Origin: Adiantum capillus-veneris
Taxonomy: Eukaryota > Streptophyta > Polypodiopsida > Polypodiales > Pteridaceae
Length of the DNA stretch: 64,000 nucleotides
NCBI GenBank assembly: GCA_014529385.2
Contig: CM043942.1
Span: forward strand, 37,360,969 to 37,424,968
Reading direction: 5' to 3'
Positions 44,490 through 59,800 of the stretch are shown here, piece after piece. The notes under the pieces are model-generated. The model was not told where the DNA came from. It worked only from the letters and a program-made list of their open reading frames with translations, and searched no databases. The position numbers and the translations under genes were made by a program. Within the stretch, counting starts at the first letter, position 1; every line of letters starts with the position of its first letter.

Positions 44490-45290
44490 TCCCCATGTCT
44501 ATCAGGTATCCCATACTCAGTGTGCTCCTTATTCTGTGAGAGTCTAGAATAGCCCCATCTTTGTGACATCAAGCTCCCTCAACATCTCCTCTGAAGTATC
44601 ATGGAATACTGTCTAGTGATGGGTAGTCCGAGCATTGAAGTCCCCCAAGATGATAATGTCACATCTTTGGACAACTCCACCATATGTCATCATCCAAAAT
44701 AGAAAAGCGGGAATGTCCTCTAGGTGATGCATATACTAATGCACTAGGAGGAAAATAACAAATAGTAATGTAGAGGTATCTACCTGTTTCTGCCCTCAGT
44801 CTCACCCACATGTACCTAGCAGGGATAAATGGCCGCAACTCCTCGCTAAATAAAACTGCCACTCCTCCTGAGCCCCGTCCTCTGTGCTTTGATCGAGTCT
44901 CGTGTCTGCAAGCTGTCTCCCATCTGTAACTGCTAACATGTGCGTCGTGGCATGAACTGCCCAGGAGCCTGATGTGTCTCAGAGTAGAAGATGATGTCCC
45001 TTACAATGATAGGTGATGCCTCAGCTGTACAACCCTGTTGCATCGTGCGCGTCTTGTTGCACCTGAGAACCTTGTGTGACTTGCTACAGAAGCACACCTT
45101 CATGGAAAGATCAGGAGTGTCATGAGCACATGCAATAAGGGAAGCACCCAGGAATGGCACCTAGAAAAAATCAGCCTCCTCAGCATTTACTATTCGATGT
45201 CGACTATTTAACAAGCTCTCATACGAAGGAATCTCAAGCAGCACTTTCGGCTTGTGGGATGTCAGGTCAGGTCACATGAGGACGATGAGA
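44490..45290 (-). pseudogene. LINE APE endonuclease fragment (minus)
   Basis: The minus strand encodes GGVAVLFSEELRPFIPARYM, then ETGRYLYITICYFPPSALVY, a central APE-endonuclease strand. Near 44630-44660 the coding for ILGDFNARTTHH appears, matching the catalytic GDFN motif. An upstream piece (44933-45160) codes for a segment including EIIFYSETHQAPGQF-like residues in a damaged frame. It is bordered by CT and GA tracts on both sides. Confidence 0.75.
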
Positions 45291-45302
45291 GAAACTATCC
45301 CA

Positions 45303-45305
<3 letters not shown>

Positions 45306-45398
<93 letters not shown>
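45306..45398. repeat. (GA)n microsatellite
   Basis: About 93 bp of GA, adjoining a minus-strand LINE 3' end. Confidence 0.95.
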
Positions 45399-45401
<3 letters not shown>

Positions 45402-45542
45402 GAAATGTTATATTAATGTCTTCAAAAGGCCATAGTGATCTATGAGACCAGAAAGTTACAAGGTGGTGGATCTGATACAAAGTCAGAGTAACAAAATAAC
45501 AACAGTACAAAACAAAGATATATACTATGGGATCTTGGATTG

Positions 45543-45545
<3 letters not shown>
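45399..45545 (-). mobile_element. LINE family 1 3' end (minus)
   Basis: GAAATGTTATATTAATGTCT, then TCAAAAGGCCATAGTGATCT and ATGAGACCAGAAAGTTAC, are the reverse complement of the family 3' UTR. Only the 3' UTR is present. Confidence 0.8.

Positions 45546-45585
<40 letters not shown>
45546..45585. repeat. (GA)n microsatellite
   Basis: About 40 bp of GA, adjoining a family 2 LINE 3' end. Confidence 0.95.
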
Positions 45586-45589
<4 letters not shown>

Positions 45590-45829
45590 ATTATCGTCCT
45601 CGGAGGTCAAATATGACCTATGGGACGAAAGTTACATGTGATGTAGTATGTGTATGGCTGATGAGTGACTCTTGATGCTCCAAAATTGTGGTGATGAGAG
45701 TCGCAATGAAGAGCCGACACTGTGGCTGGGAGAGGAAAGTGTGAAGGGTCTAAGTCATGGCTGAAAATGTGAGTGAAGCAAGTTCGGGTGTGACCAAAAG
45801 CTGAGCACTCCAGTAGTGTGTGGTACTCA
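45586..45829 (-). mobile_element. LINE family 2 3' end (minus)
   Basis: TTTTATTATCGTCCTCGGAG with GTCAAATATGACCTATGGGA matches the segment at 55133-55375 over about 240 bp. It is interrupted at 45829 by the solo LTR. Confidence 0.75.
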
Positions 45830-47008
45830 TGTCACGTGCACATCTAACCCTATGTGCATGTGGACAAGCTACTTCAGGTCTAGGGTTCAGGTCACCTTAG
45901 GAAGTGTTCTGGTACCTTTGTGAGCCTGTGCGCAGGCCGTGCATGTCCACACTTAGAGTAGTTGCATATCCTCTGGTTGCTCACATCATGATCATTAGAA
46001 TTACAGTCAGTAGCCATCATGAGCATTTTACAGTGCACAAAACCCATTTTCCCTATTTGGCCATTTGTCACTTATTATTAATAAGTGACTTTGTTGGGAA
46101 AGCGAGTAGGGCAAATTTGCTAGTCTCTTTAAAAGAAACCTAGCGCTAGCACTTTCTTGCAGAAGAGGCAGAAGAAGCAGAAGAAGCAGATATGCTTGCA
46201 ATGCACCTTCTCAGCAAGACCGGCAGAATCCCTAGCGTTTTTAGCCATCAAGACCAGCCTAGCGTTTTCACCAATAGCAGATCAGCCGTGGCGTTTTGCA
46301 GATTGCAGATTGCAGATCAACCGTGGCATTAGCAGATCACAGGAACATGCCTAGCATTTTTTGCAATTGTAGATCAACATCAGCGTTTTGCAGATTCCGT
46401 GCGACGGAACCAGCCATAGCATCAGCATTTTCAGTTTTCAGCACTTAAGACTCCGCAGATATAGACCATAACCTTGTAGATCTCACTTCTCGGCAGCATC
46501 ACCTTGCCGCACGGTCAGATCAGCCAGCGTTTTCAGTTTCAGCCCACTGTTCGCAGATTTCAGCATTTGCGTGTTCAGCGCATCGTCGTCGCGTCGTCGC
46601 CATCGTTGTCCTCGCCGATAGCGTCAGAATTCAGCAGATAGCAGATTTGCAGATTTCAACCCTAGCGTTTTTTAGATCTCAATCCGTCGTCGTCGTCGTC
46701 ATCATTGTCATCGACAAGTCCATTGCATTTAGACCATTGTACTAGATTTGTGCAATCAATAACATAGACCTCTCTCGGGGCCCTTGGAGGAGGGTTTGAC
46801 AACATTCTGGTGTCGTATTCTCTTCTCGCTCTATCTCTCTGTCTCAGTACCTTCATTCACAGTGTCATTCACTTTGTTTGTGATCATTTGCACTCTCTCA
46901 TTAAAGGAACGGAAGGCTGTCCCTTCCGTAAGTAAAAGGAACCCTTGAGCACAGTTCGGAGCACTCATCTTGTGTAAAGTTCAACATTCACTTCCGCTGC
47001 ACCTTACA
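45830..47008 (+). mobile_element. Solo LTR (1179 bp) with TSD ACTCA
   Basis: Starts TGTCACGTGCACATC and ends CGCTGCACCTTACA, as in the LTRs of the 5.9-kb element but in + orientation and clearly diverged. ACTCA is duplicated exactly at 45825-45829 and 47009-47013, so this is a solo LTR left by LTR-LTR recombination. It includes GCAGAAGAAGCAGAAGAAGC and many CAGATTxCAG repeats. Confidence 0.9.
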
Positions 47009-47049
47009 ACTCAGACTCTCGAACTTGTTCTTCTTCTGTTACTTGTTCT

Positions 47050-47108
47050 TCTTAGGGTTTAGGCCCCTCGGCCGGCATCTGCAAGTTGGTTTTATTCTTT
47101 AGGGCTAT
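47050..47108 (-). mobile_element. Scrap of the 12895-family LTR (minus)
   Basis: TAGGGTTTAGGCCCCTCGGC with ATTCTTTAGG is the reverse complement of the first 80 bp of the LTR at 12895. It is cut on its right by another LTR. Confidence 0.7.
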
Positions 47109-48313
47109 TAGGTGCAGCGGAATGAATGTTGTATTTTCTCAAGATTAGTGATCTTTATTGCTCAAGGTTCCTTTTAGTTCTTAGGGAAAGAGAGAGCTTT
47201 CCGTCTTATGGAGAGTGCTATGATCACGAACAAAGTGAGTGGATATTGTGCGTGCAAGTGAATGAGACTGAGAGAAGGAGAGAGAAGAGATACGACACCC
47301 GAGAGGTTGTAAGCCCTCCTCCGAAGGCCCCACTCTCGTCGGCGAGAGTGGTCTACTTTGATTGCACAAAGGTGTACAATGCATATGCAATGGACTGATG
47401 CAATGGGACTATGCCGATGACGATGACGGTGTTGACGACGATGACTTGATGGCTGAAATCTGGGATCTTCTAATCGCTGAATTCGGTGGCTGTTTCGAGG
47501 CTGAAAATGACTGTTTTCTTGCTGTGGTTATGGCTGAAAATGATCTCTTCCTTCGGGGTTCACGCTGCAGATGAAAACGCTGATGCTTTGTACCTGCTGA
47601 GCTGCGTTTTAGGGCAGATCTGCACCTGCTGAAAACGCTGCCAATGATGAGGAAGACCTGCTGAAAAATGCTGGTCTAGAGGGCTGAAATCGCTGATGAT
47701 CTGCTGGCAAAAACGTTGGGATGGGCAGTAAGGTCTAGCGTTAGTGCTTGATGAGAAAACGCTGAAGTGACTTGCTATGATGGGGCTGATCTACATGTGG
47801 TAAAAACGCCAGGCAAGGTTGGTTGTTGGCGATGCTGGATCTAGGGAATGTGGGAGGAAACGCCAGGCATGGGAGGTGGATGGCGATGGGTCATAAGGGG
47901 GGGTACTGCTGAGAAGTTGCCTGTTGATCGGGAAGCTCCTACTGCCTCTTCTGCCAGAAAGTGTGAACTTTGGTTTGCTTATATATTAACTTAGCAAAAT
48001 TGCCCTACCTACTTTTGTAGGAAAGCCATTAAAAAATAATAAGTGAAAATCCCAATAAATAGGAAAATAGGCTAAATGCACTGGAAAATTCCCCTAACTG
48101 ATGCTAATGGATTCTGATGGGAATTCCGATGATCATGTTGTGTGCAACCGGAGGATATGCATCTAAGCTAAGTGACTGGGCATGCACGGTCTACGAATAG
48201 ACTCACAAAAGTGCCAGATCACTCCTAATCTAAACTGACTGAACGGATTGAACGAACCTTGCTGTGGTGTAGCTTGTCCACGGACACATAGGGTTGGGAT
48301 GTGTCACGTGACA
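47109..48313 (-). mobile_element. LTR of the 5.9-kb family (minus), probably solo
   Basis: Closely matches 32799-34045: GGTGCAGCGGAATGAATGTT at one end, GTTAATATATAAGCAAACC (TATA) at about 47974-47992, and GGGATGTGTCACGTGACA at the other. The first bases TGTAA are altered to ATTA, and no matching target duplication is visible. There is no internal sequence on either side. Confidence 0.85.
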
Positions 48314-48408
48314 AAACCACTTCTTTATGTCTTGCATCCATCCCATGCTCAAATCTTGCTTTTATGCGTCTTTTGAACTTTTTTGCTTGCTTCCCATGCA
48401 ATTGTAGG

Positions 48409-48412
<4 letters not shown>
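48314..48412 (-). mobile_element. LINE family 2 fragment
   Basis: TATGTCTTGCATCCATCCCA and CTTTTTTGCTTGCTTCCCAT match 55722-55795 in the family 2 copy. Confidence 0.65.

Positions 48413-48445
<33 letters not shown>
48413..48445. repeat. (GA)n microsatellite
   Basis: About 33 bp of GA preceding GAAATGAAATGAAATG, the reverse of the LINE family 1 tail. Confidence 0.95.
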
Positions 48446-48447
<2 letters not shown>

Positions 48448-49345
48448 AATGAAATGAAATGTAATATTACCGTCTTCAAAAGGCCAAAATGACCTATGAG
48501 ACCAAAAGGTTACATGTGGTGAATTTAATACCAGGTGTGGGTACAAAAAGTACAAAGAACTGAAAAGAAAATAGTGGGTAGGGGTGGGGTGAAAGTTGAT
48601 ACATAGGGGAATACAAAGGGTGAGCTGATACAATGGAGCTCTCTGACAGTCGAGGCATCATATACATATACATCAGTATCCGGGATGGCTCCTATGTTGC
48701 ACCAGTATGGTATGGATCCTCTGTCGCAATTTGCGTGGATGTCGAGAGGGCCCCCTCATCCGTGTGCAACAGGACTATCCAACTCTATCGCCCGATCAAG
48801 CAGTATGCCTTTGGTGCCTCTAGTGTTGTTATACTATGGGGGCTGCTCGAACTCCTCTGTCTGTGACTGAAAGAAATGTGTAATCTTCCGCTGCCTCTGG
48901 ATCTCTCTCATTGTGCCCCTCTTCAAGAGGTTCTCTCTGTGTTTGTGAATCTCCAATAAGTATAATCCGAGGCATCTTTGATCCTAAAAACCTCTTTGAA
49001 TAGACAGTGAAAGAGGGGAGATGGAGGGTGCATCCAAAGAGTACCGAAATGGGGGTAGCCGGTCTATACTAAAGCCATGTAACTGAAACCAAGATGCCAT
49101 CTCTGCAGAATAACATGATCTATCTCCCTGTAATGCCAACTGTCGCGAAGACTATAGTGTGTTGATCGAGCATATCTGTCTCTAGGGAGAGCCCAGGTGC
49201 TATGCATAAACGAAACTGATCGAGTGAGTGCCAATGGAGGAGCAACGAGCTCCGCCCTAACAATGTTATGTGGTACCGAGGCCTTGGCCCTAATCATCCG
49301 AGAAATCATAGACACCAAGGGCTTCTCCATCCATCAGTACTGCCA
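48446..49345 (-). mobile_element. LINE family 1 fragment (minus)
   Basis: The 3' UTR reads GACCTATGAGACCAAAAGG at 48490-48508. The coding part (49330-49064) has MEKPLVSMISRMIRAKASVP and TRSVSFMHSTWALPRDRYAR. It closely resembles the + copy at 40895-42085. An internal deletion removes the zinc-finger region. Confidence 0.8.
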
Positions 49346-49370
49346 GCTAGTGGGTAGGGGTGAGGATCAG

Positions 49371-52957
<3,587 letters not shown>

Positions 52958-53019
52958 GTGTGTGTACATGGCCTATGGCCCTATGTATTTAGCATACAAT
53001 TAGTTGTAGATGTATGGGC

Positions 53020-53310
53020 GCTGGGAGGCCTATTCTGCAGGTCAGGCGACTGGCGGCAGCCGGGAGCCTGCTGCAGAATTGGTCGACCAACGGCCATTCC
53101 CAGCCGTCACTGTTGCTGGGAGGCTGACAGCTTAGCACCCAGAAACAGAATATTTTGCCTGGATTACACGTCAGCATGCGGAAAAATAGTTGCGGGCTGT
53201 AGCCGGTGACTGTCTGCGGAATCAGTCGACCAGCGACTGTGACAGTTCTAGAACTTTCTAGGAGACGAAGATAGTAGAGCCTTCTGGAAGTTTGTCTTTG
53301 GAACATTTCA
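53020..53310. promoter_or_regulatory. Possible LTR-like remnant with heat-shock-element motifs
   Basis: TTCTAGAACTTTC at 53246-53258 is a perfect TTCnnGAAnnTTC heat-shock element. A second, TTCTGGAAGTTTG (53282-53294), has two perfect blocks, and GAACATTTC follows at 53301. Upstream, CTGCAGAATTGGTCGACCAA (about 53071) and CTGCGGAATCAGTCGACCAG (about 53214) are diverged direct repeats. Together this resembles the promoter of a stress-responsive LTR, but no LTR ends or TATA box were placed. Confidence 0.4.
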
Positions 53311-53483
53311 ATAGAACTGGATATTTCTTTGGAATTCAACTATATTATGTGGATTCCTTATTCTCTAGCATTGGAATTATTCAGCTTGCTAAGGTGTGTT
53401 GCCACAGGGCACATCCACCTTTCTTTAAACGGTCCATCGATTCATGCTGGTGTGAAGAGGAGTACTTCACTAATTATTTTTGA

Positions 53484-55086
53484 GAATCCTTAATTTCTGA
53501 TCAGGCACAGAAATGAGATCTCTCCTCTAGGTACGAAATGCAAGAAAACCGTGTTCTGAGTAAGCAATTGTGCTCTTATTGCTTTGTAGATGCTAAACAC
53601 TTTGAGCATCTTATGAGAATCATTTCAAATCATCTTAATATGGGATAACTATTTTTCTGAATCAACCAAAGTTTTCTTTATCTTTGATTGCTAGTGGACA
53701 TAGAGACAAATCTTTATTTTACATATGCCATGTAGAGTAGATGGCGTAAATTCCTTGTAGAGTCGTATCATAATTTGTCAAATTTAGACTTTACCACTTC
53801 AAATTGATTCCTTGAGTATCGAACATAAGTTTGTGTCGAGACTCTAGCACTAGAAACATGTCAAAAAGTCTCTAGTCAATTGTGTTGGGCTTGAATAAAG
53901 TTCAAGGAGTAAAGATTTTTAAGATTTGTATCACTAGCACTAACGTGATATGCTATTGTATGCCATTAGAGAACCTAGAAGCTTAGGAGTTCCAATCAAA
54001 GGTTTAAAAGAATTTCCATAGGCTTGGTGGGTAAAAATAAATGGAAGCCATAAAAAAGAGTAGCTTGAAAATTCAAGACTATTGAATGCAAGGTAAGTTT
54101 GCAAGGTCTGAGCTTCTATGGGAATCTCACTATTATGGCCTACTCCTCTCCTCTCTTTTATGACCAAGAGTTGTCTCAAGTGTGTGGATACTCCACCTAT
54201 ACAAAACTTATTCAAATGAAATTATGCATCCCATACTGTACAATTTAATTCAAATTTTGTTAACAAAGTCCTTTAGAAATTTGAGATCTTTTTTCATGGA
54301 TGAGTGGCTTTTCCATGGGTGGAAAATAAGGATGCCTCCATCAGGTGAGCATATTCAACACTAGTTCAAGATGGGCGACAAGCTAAGTGCTCTTTTGTAT
54401 TTGAATGTAACGAAGGACAAAGAACTAGTTGGCCATGCACAATCCACCTTTGGCCGAAACACGATGTAGTCACACATAATCTACCTTAAGGTTGTTACCC
54501 AAGGTGTCCTTAGTTGTCTCAATGTCTTTCTCCTCTAGGGCTTGAAATTGAGGGATAGTTTATAGACATGGTCGTCTTGCTTCCCCTTGTCTAAGGTAGT
54601 TGATAACACTTGATTGTACATTTTTGTGTTCGAATATACATTTAATTTGAAGATACTCTTAAGTGCACATTCATTGTGGCATTGAATGCGCCCTTGTTTG
54701 TGAATGCCCATAAGATTGTGTTGAATCTTTTTTGACTTGATGGCCTTCATGTTTACAATTGTCAGTTCTAATGTACCTGTTTGTGCACAAATAGTTTCGG
54801 TGCCATGTACCTTATGTTTAGTGCACTTTGGCCTCCTCATACAAGGATAGTATGAGACTAGCCCATATGCAATCACCTCCATAGCACATTAGATTTGTTG
54901 CTTGTTGTTTACACCCTGCCCGTGTATAGGCGGACCATGATGACCTCTTGCAAAGAACATTCATGCTCTCTTTTGGTGGGGGCTTCCTTACCTTCTCACT
55001 TGCCTCTTAGGACATATGCTCGATACACTGCTTTCAATGCTTTCATAAGAAAGAAAAGAAATTGACAAAACAATGGGAAAGACAGA

Positions 55087-55091
<5 letters not shown>
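53484..55091. other. No gene recognised
   Basis: Frames at 53940-54215 and 54535-54882 (minus) are open but unassigned. They may belong to the 5' part of an old retroelement. Confidence 0.35.

Positions 55092-55132
<41 letters not shown>
55092..55132. repeat. (GA)n microsatellite
   Basis: About 40 bp of GA next to the family 2 LINE 3' end, as at 45546-45585. Confidence 0.95.
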
Positions 55133-55136
<4 letters not shown>

Positions 55137-56400
55137 ATTATCATCCTTGGAGGTCAAATATGACCGATGGGAGCAAAGATACATGTGATATAGTATGTAT
55201 GGGGTTGAAGAGTGATTCTTGATGCTCTAGAATTATGGTCATGAGAGTCACAAATGGAGAACCCACACTTTGAGCGGGAGAGGAAAGTGTGTAGATCTAA
55301 GTCATGACTGAAAACCTAAGGGAAGCAAGTTCGGATGTGAGCAAAAGCGGTGTACTCTAGAAGTTTGTGATTTTCATATCTCAAATTTGTAGCGATTATA
55401 ATGTGCAATGTCAATTTGACTCTTCTCCATTGCCCCAATATCCTGTCTCACATAGAAGATAGGAGTGGGAGCTAAGCCGAATGGTTGTGATAGTGCCGTT
55501 AAGGGGATAAGGTCAAGCATATGAGAATGAGTATGGTTTCCGCTATTGGCAAAGAACATGGTTTTGTAGCTGGAGGCAATATGGGTGGTGTAATGCATGA
55601 AGCGCATCCCACTGGATTCCTCCCAAGCCGTAATACATTGGTGTTGTAGAAAAGCTTCATTCACTTTGGAGTCTATTGAAGCATCATGTAGCAAGTTCAA
55701 TGCATCCCATCTCCCAAACCACTATGTCTTGCATCCATCCCATGATTAAGATCTTGGAACTTTTTTGCTTGCTTCCCATGCAATTGTAAGAAGTTGATGT
55801 GAGGGGTTTTGACACATATTTATCATATATTTCACAACTCTTCCACACCCATAACCTTAATTGGAAGTGATCCCTACTCAAGAAGTATGAGCGTATATGG
55901 TGTTTGTGTCTTAACTTGGAGAAAGTTTATAAGAAAATGCTGTTGGACATTCTCAAACTCTTTCCAAGTAGACATTGAGGTGCTCCCGTTCCACACTTCA
56001 ACTCTATAGAGAAGAATCAGTGTCACCAATGTGTCAAAAAGGTACTTCTTGAGAATCCGACATTTGATATTTTCCGCATTACACATGTTCTTAAATGCAT
56101 AGTACAATCTCTTCCAAGCTTCCAAACGATGTATAGCACATTTATACCATGACACTCAAAGCTCTCAACAACTTCAAGGGTCTTATTGTTGTATACAATG
56201 CATGATTATCTCCATTACGTACCCAAACAACTTTGTGATAAAAGAACAAATTATTATAGTATGGTAGTTTTTTACATTCCTTCCTTTATGTAAAGGCTTG
56301 ACCCAATTAGTGCTCCAATCGTAAGGCACACCATGTTGAAGTGTAAGGTTGAACATATGACACATCCAATCATATGTAAAATTTTTTGTCTATTTAATTA
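55133..56400 (-). mobile_element. LINE family 2 copy (minus), RT C-terminal part to 3' end
   Basis: The 3' end (55133-55175) reads TTTTATTATCATCCTTGGAG with GTCAAATATGACC. The coding parts are FDTLVTLILLYRVEVWNGST and KEFENVQQHFLINFLQVKTQ (56155-55874), which follow the RT core in LINEs. Farther upstream are LQHGVPYDWSTNWVKPLHKG and IICSFITKLFGYVMEI (56365-56183), the N-terminal RT blocks. The catalytic middle of the RT is deleted between them. It is distinct from family 1 in sequence but has a related 3' UTR. Confidence 0.8.
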
Positions 56401-56639
56401 ATTTTGGCTTGATACTTTGAAGATTCCCCACTCTACGAGTGGCTGTTACCCAAGGTGTAATATGGGACATAAAAATACGTAGTGAATATAACAATACACA
56501 CAGGTAAGGTACAAGAGACCAAGAAACAGTAGAAAGAGACTTGGGACAACATTGTCATCCATCATTCATATCCAAAAGAACTGATTGCTACATGTGTAGA
56601 ATGTTGAGCGCGCCTGACTTATAGAACCCCTTTCGGCAT

Positions 56640-57160
56640 ATCACTACAAAGAGTCGCACCTTTTAAAATCAGCACACAATCCTTTACATAGTTTAATTAA
56701 GGTTCCTGAGGCCTAATGTCTGGCACGCATGAAGGACCCGATCCCATGTACAAGAATTGAATGAGAGATTAAGCTTCCCTTTATGGTATCCTTGCCGAGA
56801 ATTGAACATCAACACCAAATCTCCTAGGCTATAAACACTAAAGTCGGACAAGACTTTGTGGCTTCTCTTCCCCATAAGGATTCTAAAGGCCTTCTTTTTC
56901 TTGTTCTTGAACTCTCTCATCAACATGAAACTAGCTTATCGATCCTCTTCCAACTGCAACAATTGGTCTATTTAGTAAACCATCGAATCCTTGGGTAGCA
57001 ATCTCTCTGATATCGCAATGCGCATGTTGGATACTACAAATTCCAATGGAGAAATGTGTTCTATTCCAAACGCCAGCGTTGTCAAAAAGTAAGCGGTCTT
57101 GCCAGGAAGGCACCAGGCCTCTTGCTGTGAGAGTTTGTGAGGAAGCTCAAGGGTTATGAG
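56640..57160 (-). pseudogene. Gypsy integrase C-terminal part
   Basis: Reading the minus strand across frames: AYFLTTLAFGIEHISPLEFV, MRIAISERLLPKDSM, LMREFKNKKKKAFRIL, and YSLGDLVLMFNSRQGYHKGK. These follow the catalytic core of Ty3/gypsy integrases, ending in the GDLVL..K.GKL C-terminal (GPY/F-type) domain. It may belong with the integrase core at 59317-59640, separated by about 2.1 kb of inserted sequence. Confidence 0.7.
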
Positions 57161-59316
57161 AAAGAGCTAAGATGTAGATAACATAGCTTCTAGAGCTAAA
57201 GAAGAAATGTAGCCAAAGAAGCCGCTCACTTTTCCTTACAAACACACACGTGATGGAGAGAACTCATGAAAGATAGTCAGAACAAAACAAAAATGAAAAC
57301 ATCGAGATTACGATTATATCGTATCATGGGTAGGATAAAAGGGTTAATGGATGAGTTAATGATATTTAATCTTTGTTGTCCAAATAAGCTGCGGATTGCT
57401 CTTTGGAACTGTAGCTTTGTGCTTACAATAATGTATATGTTTTGTCTAGCGATTGGGATTAGTTGTGAGTACAAATCCTCTTGATTCATAATAAAATAAC
57501 CACATTCACATCAAAAGAGAAGTCATAGTCAATAATAGGTAGTATGATGGGATCTGGTGAAGGAAGTATTTTGTTGAGCCTTTCAGGACCAAATAGAAAC
57601 ACTATGCGTTGCTGAAAGTGAATCTTTCGACTAATCCAAATGTTGACCCTAATAGATTGCACTGAATGGAATTGAAAGAAATTACCTCTATGTGGATTAT
57701 GGTTATTCATCAATGATATACCTAGTATGTTCAAAGATAAAGGTGAAAGAAGTGAAAGGAGAAGAAGAAGAGAGTTTCTCCCAAGCCCTATTGTTGCCCT
57801 TAGGCAATAAGGATACTGCGGGGAGAGAAGTACCTGTAGCAAGGAGATTCTAGAGTTTGTGGAAGAGAATGAGAACCTTAAGAGAGAGAGATGCTTGTGG
57901 AAGATGAAGATATGGTTACTAACCTTGTGCTCATAATTGTTTCCCGCAAGAAGGTTGTACTCATTACATTGACAAGGTTGCTGCTTGAATACCTTCCAAT
58001 GAAACAATTAGGACACAACAAGAGAGATCAAAGGGGAAGTAAGATAGAATTAGAGATAGATCTAAGTGTGGTGGTGGTATTATAGATAGAAAATAAGAGA
58101 TAGAGATAGAGTTAGAGACAAGTATTGGACTAGATATGCAAATGAAAGAAAAACTAGCAACATATATTTTACATGAGAGCAATCGCCACCACCTTAATGG
58201 AGAGAGAAGATGAGGCAAGACTTCAGCCTTTCTTCAAGAGAAAGTGTGGCACTAAGATGAGTGTGTCACTATGGAATTGAGCTATTCTCACTCACTCATA
58301 ACTTGCCCCCAATGAAGAGAAGGTTGCCCTTTTTATAGGTGAGGGAGCCATGTTTTACATAATCACTTGATTACGCTAAAGAGTTAGCCCAAATCAAATG
58401 TTCTTTGGATATTTCTTAAAATGGGCTATATTAGGACTCAAAATATCATGAAATTCAGCATTTTTGGTCGTTGAGGCTCCATATGGGTGCATGATGTATA
58501 TGGGCCCCACCTAGACATCTTCTGTGTGACTCCAACTGGGGGTCCCAACTTGTGTGTCTTGTCCTTCAAGGCATCTTTGAGGTGTCACATTTACATTCTT
58601 GTGTCTTAAATATCTTATTTTATGGAAAAAGACCAAGATTACCTCTTTTCACTTGATTCACCTGTTTACCATCTCTTCTTGCAATGTAGTTGTGAGAGGC
58701 TTTTTCTCTCTTTTCCTTGTAACTTTTGACCTGTAACTCGGATTGACATGCTTCAAAAGGTAAAATTGGCCTACTAAAAGAGCTTGAATTGGTTTTGGCC
58801 TTTTCTCCACGCCCTTAGGTCGGGATTTTCAGATTGGGATGGTCCAAGAAGCTTTGGATCTTCCTTTTCATAAAGTCTTGTAGTAGGTCCTTCCCTCTTG
58901 TATGTATCCAAGAAGGTATGCATTATTGAAGGGTTATATTATTAAATAAATGTGAAAAGAAGAAAATAATTTATATATGGTAGGGTATAGCTGAGATATT
59001 AGAAGAAATATACAAATGCTTTTCCTTCAGACAAAAAGAGGCACAATCATTGATACTTCTCTTGCAGTACTTTCTAATAGTAATGTACATTTATATTACT
59101 TCAAAAGTAATACTAAGGTATGGTAGAAAGCTTTTATTTATGCATATGAGTATTATATGAAGTATACTTATGCATCAAAAAGTCACAAGATAAATCGTTT
59201 AATGTCCGTTCCCACTATATACGTACCACAACACGACAACGTAAACAAAGTAAACCCCATAGCCACTTCAAATGAAGTGCGGTACATCCAAAGTGCCGCA
59301 TGGAGTTATTCCCTCA
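57161..59316. other. Sequence separating two integrase parts, possibly an inserted element
   Basis: The minus strand has a TATA-like ACCTATAAAAAGG at 58331-58343, suggesting an LTR. Two segments resemble each other: 57486-57640 (RIVFLFGPERLNKILPSPDP) and 57277-57420 (IRSLFGQQRLNIINSSINPF), hinting at an internal duplication. No clear LTR ends or genes. Confidence 0.35.
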
Positions 59317-59800
59317 TTAGGGTTTATTCAAAAAATGTGTACCTTGATTATTGATTAATTCCATTGGCAAATCAAAACGTGAAAATACATCTCGACACAG
59401 ACGCTCTACTACTGACACCATAATATTCTCCTTCAAAGCCCAAGCTTCAATCCTCTTTGTAGAGTAATTCGTACAAGTCAGAATGTATCTGTGTGTAGAC
59501 TGTTTTGCTGTCGGTTTGATTGGACCAATAAAGTCCAAAACCCACTCTGTAGAATGGTTCAAGCGGTAAGTCGGATGAAAGGGTAACCTATTCTTATTTA
59601 CCACTGGCTATCCAATCTTGTGACAGGCATCATATTCAGCTGCAAACCTCATGGCATCTGCATGCAATATAGGCTATCAAAGCCCAGCTTGAAACACCTT
59701 CTTTGTGGTTAGAGGGTCGGACAAATGACCACCATCCATACTCTTATGTGCTTCCTCAAGTACTGTTCATTGTTTGGGTTGTTCATGAAGACATCGCAAC
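59317..59800 (-). pseudogene. Gypsy integrase: zinc-binding and catalytic core start
   Basis: The minus strand from 59800 gives GGHLSDPLTTKKVFQAGL and ADAMRFAAEYDACHKIG, the HHCC finger with its first Cys changed to Tyr. Then come NRLPFHPTYRLNHSTEWVLD, FIGPIKPTAKQSTHRYILTC, NYSTKRIEAWALKEN and RFDLPMELINNQGTHFLN, the first part of the D-D-35-E core. WVLDFIGPI carries the first Asp; the second is Asn (INNQGTHF, usually DQGTHF). It is therefore inactive. Confidence 0.8.

Noticed and set aside
57486-58007. 173-codon Leu/Ser-rich frame as a membrane protein gene
   Set aside because: Composition is typical of AT-rich antisense frames, there is no family similarity, and it lies between two pieces of a dead integrase.
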